From contig JAFZUH010000278.1 in assembly GCA_017618435.1 (NCBI GenBank), positions 1-18,090 on the forward strand: a stretch of DNA of 18,090 nucleotides, given 5' to 3'. The position numbers were made by a program, and so were the translations under genes. Source of the stretch: Bacteroidales bacterium (GTDB lineage Bacteria; Bacteroidota; Bacteroidia; Bacteroidales; WCHB1-69). Below, piece after piece: positions 7,404 to 16,400 of this stretch. The notes under the pieces were generated by a model. That model was not told the origin of the DNA. It saw only the letters and a program-made list of their open reading frames with translations, and made no database searches. Each line of letters opens with the position of its first letter. Positions within the stretch are counted from its first letter, which is position 1.

Positions 7404-10400
7404 TTACTTTTCTATCGTCATTTTCCTAACTATTCGCTGACCTTTATATGTCATGGTGTAGAAGTATATGCCTGAGGCCATGCTTTCGGTATTGAACTCA
7501 ATACGATTGTCTCCACTCATTGCATTTACTTCTTCTGTGTAGAGTATTTGCCCCGTAACGGTCATAATATTGAACATTACCTTACCGTCTTCCGGAATTG
7601 TGTAGTTTACACTTGTTTTTCCGTTTGCCGGGTTAGGAATATTTTGACTCATACTTATGCTGTTTGCATTCACATTGCCGATGCCCAATTCTGTACATTT
7701 GGTTACAGGTGCTGCGGTATCGTTGTGAGGATTGATGTCAATATTTCCAACAAGATAAGCATTCACCGTGAAACTTGCTACTGAAGGAACGGTAAATGGA
7801 GCGAATTCCAACTCTTCGGCATCGTCTGCATATATCGTGTTGATGGTTTCTGTCCAATCAGCCAACAAACTACCGTTTTTGTCCACAATTTCTGCATGAA
7901 CAACAACATTGTTTGCATCATCAATCGGGTTTTTGTTGCTAACTTTTACTTTCACGCTGAATCTGTCCCCGACTTTATAGCAAGTGCCATCGTTTACCGG
8001 AGACAAAATGCCATCAACAGCCAAGTCATTCAAATCTATACATTCATTAATAACAGACTGGAATGTCTTGGTTGCGTTACACATAGGATAAACCGTTACA
8101 GAGACATTGTATTGCTCATCATTTGGAACGGTATAGTCATTTTTGAAAGTATAACTAATACTTGCACCTGCTCTCAAAACACCCGATATTGTGTCCCGCA
8201 TAGTTTCGACTACACTACCGCTTGAATTGGAAACTTCCAGTAGCAAAACCAAATCTTCCATGTCTATATTACCTACGTTGTTGATATCCACATCTTGTGC
8301 AATTTTGGCACCTACTATCACACAACTTGATGAGGTGGTTGCTTTTTTGGCAACAACTGTCAAACTTGGATTGATAACCAAAGTACGATATACGGTATCA
8401 TCTACCAAAATATTGTCTATAGTCGGTGAGATGTACGCTTTGATATTGTAAGAACCTTGAGCAAAGTTGAAACTATTGCTTACCACCAAGGTGTCTACTT
8501 CCAAACCTGCCAAAATACCACTATTCAACGGATAAGTATAAGTTGCCGTTATTGAACCTGAAACTTCCACTATTACCGATGTCGGAGTATTGGCAAAATT
8601 GATAGCCTGAGAAGTTGCATTCGACAATTCAATACCCAAAGTGCCATTGGCCTGAGTACATGCATCTATATTTGGTGTTACAACATTTGTAAGGGCAATA
8701 TTAGACACTGCATTGATAGCAATTCTGTCTATATATTGTTTGCCTCCGCCATAGCTCAAACCTTCAAACGAAATGACAACACAAGTTGAATCAGTATATG
8801 GAGACAAATCTATAGAATACTTTTTCCATGTCGGAACTGTAATCGTTGCATCATAACGTTTCAAGTTCAACAACAATCTGAAAGTGTTTCCGCCGTCAAA
8901 CGAAATTTTAACGTCTGTCTGGTCATTGAAGGTTGCATTGCTTGTATCGTGTGCATACCAGAACTCAAAGGTCGGTTGATTGGCTTTGTACAATTCTATT
9001 GGAGCAGTACTCAATCGGCTCATAGAACCTAATGGTCCGCCGAAACCTATCTTACCTGTTCCATATACAGGGTCAATATAACCGATATTGCCACCGATTT
9101 CTATAGTCCAAGCATCAACACCCTGTAGCGTATCTATTGTCATATCTGCCAATGGAGTCAAGGTAGAAAAGTCTTCATCGTATGGCAATGCAGTTCTTGT
9201 TGTTCTGTAAACTGCTCTTAAGGTATCGTTGCTATAAGTGGTATCCGCTGCACAGGTCAGGAATGCCGTAATGTAATAATCGCCTGCAATACCTACCGGC
9301 AACATTTGGGTAATTTCAAAAGTATCCGTTTCGTATGGTAAAATAGAACCTGTTGAAATTATCGTGTCTTTTGTGCATGTATCCATACCTGACATTTGTA
9401 CCGTCAATTTCAATGGCATTGTAGCAAAGTTGACAATAATACCACTTTGACTTTTTACAGCCACTTTTGCAGATGTATAGTCAGGAGAACACAAATTGTC
9501 GGAATGTGAAGGTGCTATGATTTTCACCATTTCAAAATCCACATTGTTGGAGGTTGGAGCGGAATAACAACCCATAGCGGTGATATAATCTCTCTGTACG
9601 CCATTTATATCATTCGGATATTGCGGGTCTCTCAAACATGTCAGACCATTGGCATCAACCAAAGCCATACTACGAACAGGCACATTAACACTATCTACAA
9701 ACGACGGCATCATAATTACAGAAGATGCATCCTGATGTGTCGTTGTTTGAATTGCACTCAACGAAGTTTTATTTGCTCCTATATAGGCTTTGTTTGTTCC
9801 CTGTGTATAGTAGTTGTTGTAATCACTAAACCAATTGGTTGTATTGTCTACATAAATAGGATATGCTGATGTTGAATTTAAGGTCATTACTATATTATTG
9901 TCGGTACAAGTGAAAAGACCTTGTTTGTTATATGAATACAAACCTCTTGCAGAACTTGTTGTATTCATATAAATGGAATTGAACATCACATTTACTTGTT
10001 TGGAATAGGAGAAATACATACCGTATGGAGTAGAAGTTCCCTTAAGAATAACTTCGTTATTGACATAGTTTACGTCACCTGTTGTCAAATGTGTATTGAC
10101 ATAATAACTATACATACCATATCCTGACGCTAAGGTCTTTGCTATAGAGATAATTCTATTGTTACGAACTTGAGGATTTACATAATAGAATCTCGCACCA
10201 CACCATGTTGTATTTGCTGTAGCATCTGTTTTAACAATATTGTTATCAAAGGTCATATCTCCATAGTAGAACCAAGCTCCATAGTTGTATTGTCCCTCAA
10301 ACAGGTTGCTGTCAACTGTCATAGTACCATAATAGTTCGTACTTGTTCCACGTCCGATATACATATAAATACCGGCACAACCGCCCTTGAAGTAACTGTT

Positions 10401-13400
10401 GCGGACAACAATATCTCTTGCAACCGTACTGTTGCTTGCTTTGTAAATACCGCTATTGGCTACAGTACCGTCACTTGATTTGCCTTCAAATATACAGTTG
10501 GAAACCACAATAGTGGTACATGCTCCCGTAAAGGCAATACCGCTTGTTGCTCCAGTTGCTTGAACATTTATATGCAAACTGTCAAAAGCAAGGTTCTTTT
10601 GATCTTTTAAGGTAATAGCCACTCCTGATGTCGGACGGAAGATTACGGGCTGTGGATTGTTGTAATCTTTTGTAAAGGTCAACATACAAGTGTCTTGTCC
10701 CGGCAATACCGTAGTTAAAACAAAATTATCTGTATATACACCCGGAGCCAAAACAAGGTTTACATTTCCACGCATACCGCATTGTCTTATCCTGCTCATG
10801 GCATCATCTATGCTGGCAAAATCTCCATTATTGGCATCAACAGTATAAGAACCGTTGAGAGCAGAATCGCACAAGAAATATTTTAAAATCAAAGTATCAT
10901 TGGATACAACGGAATCTTTTCCTCCGTTGTTCACATCTGAAATCCAAAATACAAATTCTTGGTTGATATAACCACCTGCTATAGTAATAGCGGCAGGAGC
11001 AACAACTGTATCTTTGTCAAATGAAGACAAATTGCCTGTCCATGAGAACGGTTGTTGTTGAACGCCATTGTATGTCCAATCTATTCTGGCAGAAGTAATC
11101 GGGACACCACCCACATTGTGTATTTCCAATTCAGGAACAACATTATCGCCTACATGAACGGAATCTTTGTTCAAATTGAATACATCTGACAAAGTCAAAT
11201 CTATATTTGCACATGCTGCCGTATAAGCACCCATCAATGTTCTGCCATAACGAGGTTGTCCGGTTATATCAACAGGAACGCTTGATATTCTTTCACAATA
11301 AAAATCATTTGTATCCAATACTTTTAAGGATAATGTACTGTCTGCATAAACAGGTTTGATAGAAACAGAATGTTTGTCAGAAGTTACTACTGACTGCCAA
11401 TCTGATACTAAATCACGGGCAGCACCACCGGCATAACCGACATGAACGGTACCATAGATATTATTGTAATCTATATCCAAATCAGCATTTGGTCCGAATG
11501 TTGCATCGGATTGAGCAACATAAATAGGATAAGCCTCACCTTCGGTTTCAACGTTGTTGTTGCGAACAATACCTGTTGTTCCCGAAAGGAGATAAATACC
11601 ATAACCTGTACCCGTTCTATTGTAAGTCTTGATAGAATTGTGCGAAATATTAACATTCTTAGCTGCAGAAACTGAACAAGTTATTGCTCTACAATTTGCA
11701 CCGTTTGATTTCACATAAATTTCATTATTTACAATTTCCGGAATAGTATTTGTCGGATTGGACGGATACAAATACAAGCCATAAGCGTCAGTTGTAGCCA
11801 TATCTGACATCCACAATTTGTTACCATTAATATGATATTGTGCTGTAGCTCCCAAATAAATGAAAGAACCGACACCGATAGAATGAACACCAAAATATTT
11901 TTCCAAACGAGGACAACTGTCTGCACTCACTTCATTGTTTTCTATAAAGAATGATTTTGAAGAATTGGCAACAGAAGGACAAACACCATGTATTTCAGTA
12001 TAAGCCCCTTTGACATTTATCTTATTGTGAGAAATATTTGCATTTCTTATTGTTTGAGTATAAATACCATAGAATGGAGCCGCAACTTCACTGTTTGCGA
12101 TTATTTGATTATTGCTTACCACAAACTCTGTAGAATCCAAATACATACCGACAATGGCTGCTGCCGCTTTCTTTTTAGGCATTGTAATTATATTGTTGGT
12201 TATATTTGCTTGACCGTGTGATGCTATTATGGAAAAATGGTTGATAGTACTAACAGCACCCTCTATACCTATTATGGTATTACTATCTATAATAATGGTT
12301 GCCGAATCTGTTTCAATATTGGAACGGTTGGCTCCATAGAATGTATTTCCTTTAACTTCTATGGTACTGTTTTTACCATTCAAATAAAGACCTTGATATG
12401 CTCCATGAAGTTCATTTCTATAAATTCTCACATTGGACAAGGTTATTGTAGCCGGTGAACAGATACAACCGTTGCCTCCTGCCATATTAGCATCTTTGGA
12501 TTGCGTATTGGTAAGAATACAATCGCTTACCTCTATATCTTCCACATCGGAAGAGAAGTTGATACACATGTATGCTCTATTTGTTGTAAATGACAATTTG
12601 GAAAAAGTCAAATGAGCCACATCACCCACGTAATTTTCTCCACTTATCAGCACATCTGCCGCATTGCCTGAATAAGAGGTTATCAAAACTCTGTTGGTAT
12701 CACTTGCTCCCAAAATAGGTTTGGTGATACTAACTGCACTTTCGTTTGAATTTTTCAATTCTATCACTACTGTTGAATCTATACCGCATTCAGTCAATGC
12801 CAATATTGCTTCTCCCAAATTAAGAAAATCTGCATTGGGATCCACTGCATCTACCAAATAAGTGCCACGCATTGTCGGAACACACGAATAAATGCGTATT
12901 GTTGCAGTATCGTTGCTTGGTCTGTCATCTACAGCAAGCCCATTGGCACTATCAGCAATTACAGTTAAATTGATAAAACCGCTTGTCGGGACAAAACTAC
13001 CGATTGTAATATCAGCACTTGATCTCTGTGGTGCCAAATTACCTGTCCATGCAAACGGAGGTTGCAAAACACCGTCTATCATCCAATTCAATGTAAGACT
13101 GGTTATATTGGTTGCACCTGCATTGTATATTCTCACTTTTACAGGGGTATTTACTCCCGATATGGCACCTGTTGCTACCGGTGCAGTAATGGCCATTAAA
13201 GCAACATCGGTATTTGGTGTTTCTATATGGTATGCACCTTTGGCGGTGAGCGTACCTCTGTTCACTCCCTCAATATCGGTTGGAACACTTGCTTGTGTAG
13301 GACAAGACAAATCGGTATAATCCAACAATTTTGCACTTGTGTTTTCGTCTAAGAATACCGGTGATACCGATACTGTACGATTATCGGTTTGTGTTATGGC

Positions 13401-16400
13401 TTTTAATGCTCCTAATGAATCAACATCAACACTATCCATAAAGGCAATGTGTCCTGATGTACTATAATAGTTGTTATAGTTGCTGTTCATAGCCGAAGAT
13501 GCCAATACATATAACGGATAATCATTTGCAGAGGATTTCAATACGATATTGTTATTCAATACGTTCACCATATTGGGCAACATTACCATATCAAAGAACA
13601 ATCCGTAAGATGCAGAACGCCCTATCTTTAATACAGAATTGTTTATAATGTCCACATAAGATACATTGCTTACATATATACCTTGACCATCAGACATTAG
13701 TATTTCATTGTTGGCAACCAAACCATTGTTTTCTCTTGCCGCATTTGCCGCATTGAAAGAAATAAGTTTGATAGCGGCAGAACCTTTTGCCGAATTGGTT
13801 TTATTGGCAATTATTCTTCCTGTACCATCTTTAATATAAATTGCAGTGCTTGCAAGAGGACTGATAGTTGAACTGTTGCGTTGTACAAACCTGTTGCCTT
13901 CTATATTAATATGAGAAGCTCCGTTGAAACGCAAACCGTAAATATCATAATTTACTATTCTATTATTTACAAAACTTATATTATCTCCTTTTGCAGCAGA
14001 GGTCATGAAAACACTATGCGAACCTCCTGACAACAAACAATCATGAACACGCAAATTGCTTACTGCAAAATTGGAATAAATAACATCAAATCTTACGGAA
14101 TCTTCAATAATTGCACTTAATTGCAAACCTGCCAAAATACAATTGTCAAATTCAATGTTGTTACATGCTTTGGAGAATGATACAGCGGTAGAGGTGTTGT
14201 AAGTAGTTCCGCCATCGCCTCTGTTTGCCATAATTGTCAGGTTTTTGAATACAACATTATCCATACCGATATATACTGTACCTATACCGAGATAAGTTGT
14301 AGTCGCATCGTCAGAACGAAGTATTTTGACATTTGCTCTGGTGCCGGAAACAGATATAAAGAACAAAGTATCTTGTGCAGTCATACCTTTTAATGTATGA
14401 GGCAAAGCAATATCTTCTATATATGTACCGTCATCGTATGCAATGGTAATATTGCCCTGTGCACCGCAATAGTCTATTCTGTCCAATGCCGCCATTGCCG
14501 TTGTAAAGGTTCTGGAAGGACCTACATAAACAGTATCTTTGTATATGCCCGGACAAATATAGGTATTGCCTGAAGATATGGTATCATTGGATTGGTCGTC
14601 ATCTCTGCCGCCGTTTACGGTATTTAACCAAGCCACGAAAGAATTATCCATACCTGCCACGTAGGTAATTGTACCCAATGTTACCGTTACGGAAGAATCC
14701 ACCGGCAAGTTGCCTGCCCAATTGTAATTTTGCTGAACACCATTGAACGCCCATGTCATATTTATAGTCGAAACAGGGGTTACACCTTGATTGTAAAGCG
14801 TAACTTTAATATCAGATTGTGCTCCGCCGAAAGAGTCTGCCGACCAGCCTTGTATTTCAGTAATAGCAGCATCCAAATTGGTTATCGGTTTGCTATAAGC
14901 CCCTCTGTAAGTGGAGAGCAAACGCACCAAGTCGTTTTTGTCTCTTCTGACACTGGCTCTACGAGGGCATTCCAAACCTGCAAAACTATTCAAATCTCGC
15001 AATTCCAAACTATTGGTTGTATCTTTCCATGTCGGAAGTATTCTTGTTGGCCGTTCTTCTGTAGGAACGGAACTTTTCCATGCATCTTCAGTGGTCTTAT
15101 TGGCACCGACATAACCCCAATAGGTACCCTGTGACCATTGGTTGTTATTGGCCATATCCACCCTGCTTATTGTACCATTAATATAAATAGGATATGCAGA
15201 AGTGTAATACATAACAACATTGTTATTGCGAATAGTAAATTGGGAATTGGCATCATTATGTACTTGAATACCTCTCATAGCTCCTGTCCCCATACAAAGT
15301 ACAGAGTTGTTGATAAAATCTATATGACACTCGCCTGTGTTGGTACTCATACCATTATCTGAAGTGGTAGAATATGCCATAATTTCATTGTTGGCAACTA
15401 AAACTGGAGTATTGGCAATTCCCATGGCACCCAAATTGATACCTTCGGTTCTGCCACTCATATTACCTTTTATCTTATTGTTGCAAACTTCGCCTGCCTG
15501 ACCATATACACAATGAATACCATACCATGGAGCATTTGTGCCTGCTGTTCTCGGATAACATTCATTACCTTTGATATATGGGTCTGCCCAGTTCAAGAAT
15601 ATAGCCTGACCATACGAACCTGTTATAACATTGCTATCTATATAAACCACACCGGTATCACCTGACAAACCTGCATATAGATAGAAGCCATAATAACCGT
15701 TACTAATTGTATTGTGGTCAAAACGGACATTACGCAAAACTCCCGTATTTGAATTTTTGGTGATGACCCTATAATTTGAATTGGTGGTATCTCGGCTCAA
15801 CAATTTACAATGACTGATATTGATATTCGAAGCCGAACCTGTAAATATTATAGGTCCTGTAGTGGTATATGTCCTTGTATATTGATAGTTCTTGTTAGAA
15901 GCATCTATCGTCAAATGTTTCAAGGTAATGTTGGAACTGTTGTTAAAGGTAACACCATAGGTGTTTGCATTGTAGGTATTGACTCTCAATATAGTGTTAT
16001 CCGCATTATTGGTAGCGGAACGGATAATCAGTCGATTGTTACCCCAAGCGGCTCCTATGTTTGTGAAATCCCATTTCTGTTCTATCACGCTATCAGTCAA
16101 AGCCAATTCTATATCACCCGAAACACCGCAAGAATTGAAGAAACTCAAAGCGGTGGCAACAGAATCGAAGTCATTGCCCTGACCTAAACCGACAGTGAAA
16201 ACACCTGCAATAGGATTGGCACCATTACAGCCAAAAAGAATTTTGGACAATCTTGATGTGTCATTTGCTACGCCATTGGGAGTATGCACCCAAACTTTAA
16301 TGGTATCATAAGCACGTGCGGTAGGCATATAACTACCAATAGTTACGGTATCCTTATAGCCTTCTGCCAAATTGCCTGTCCAATTGTAATCGGGTTGTTG

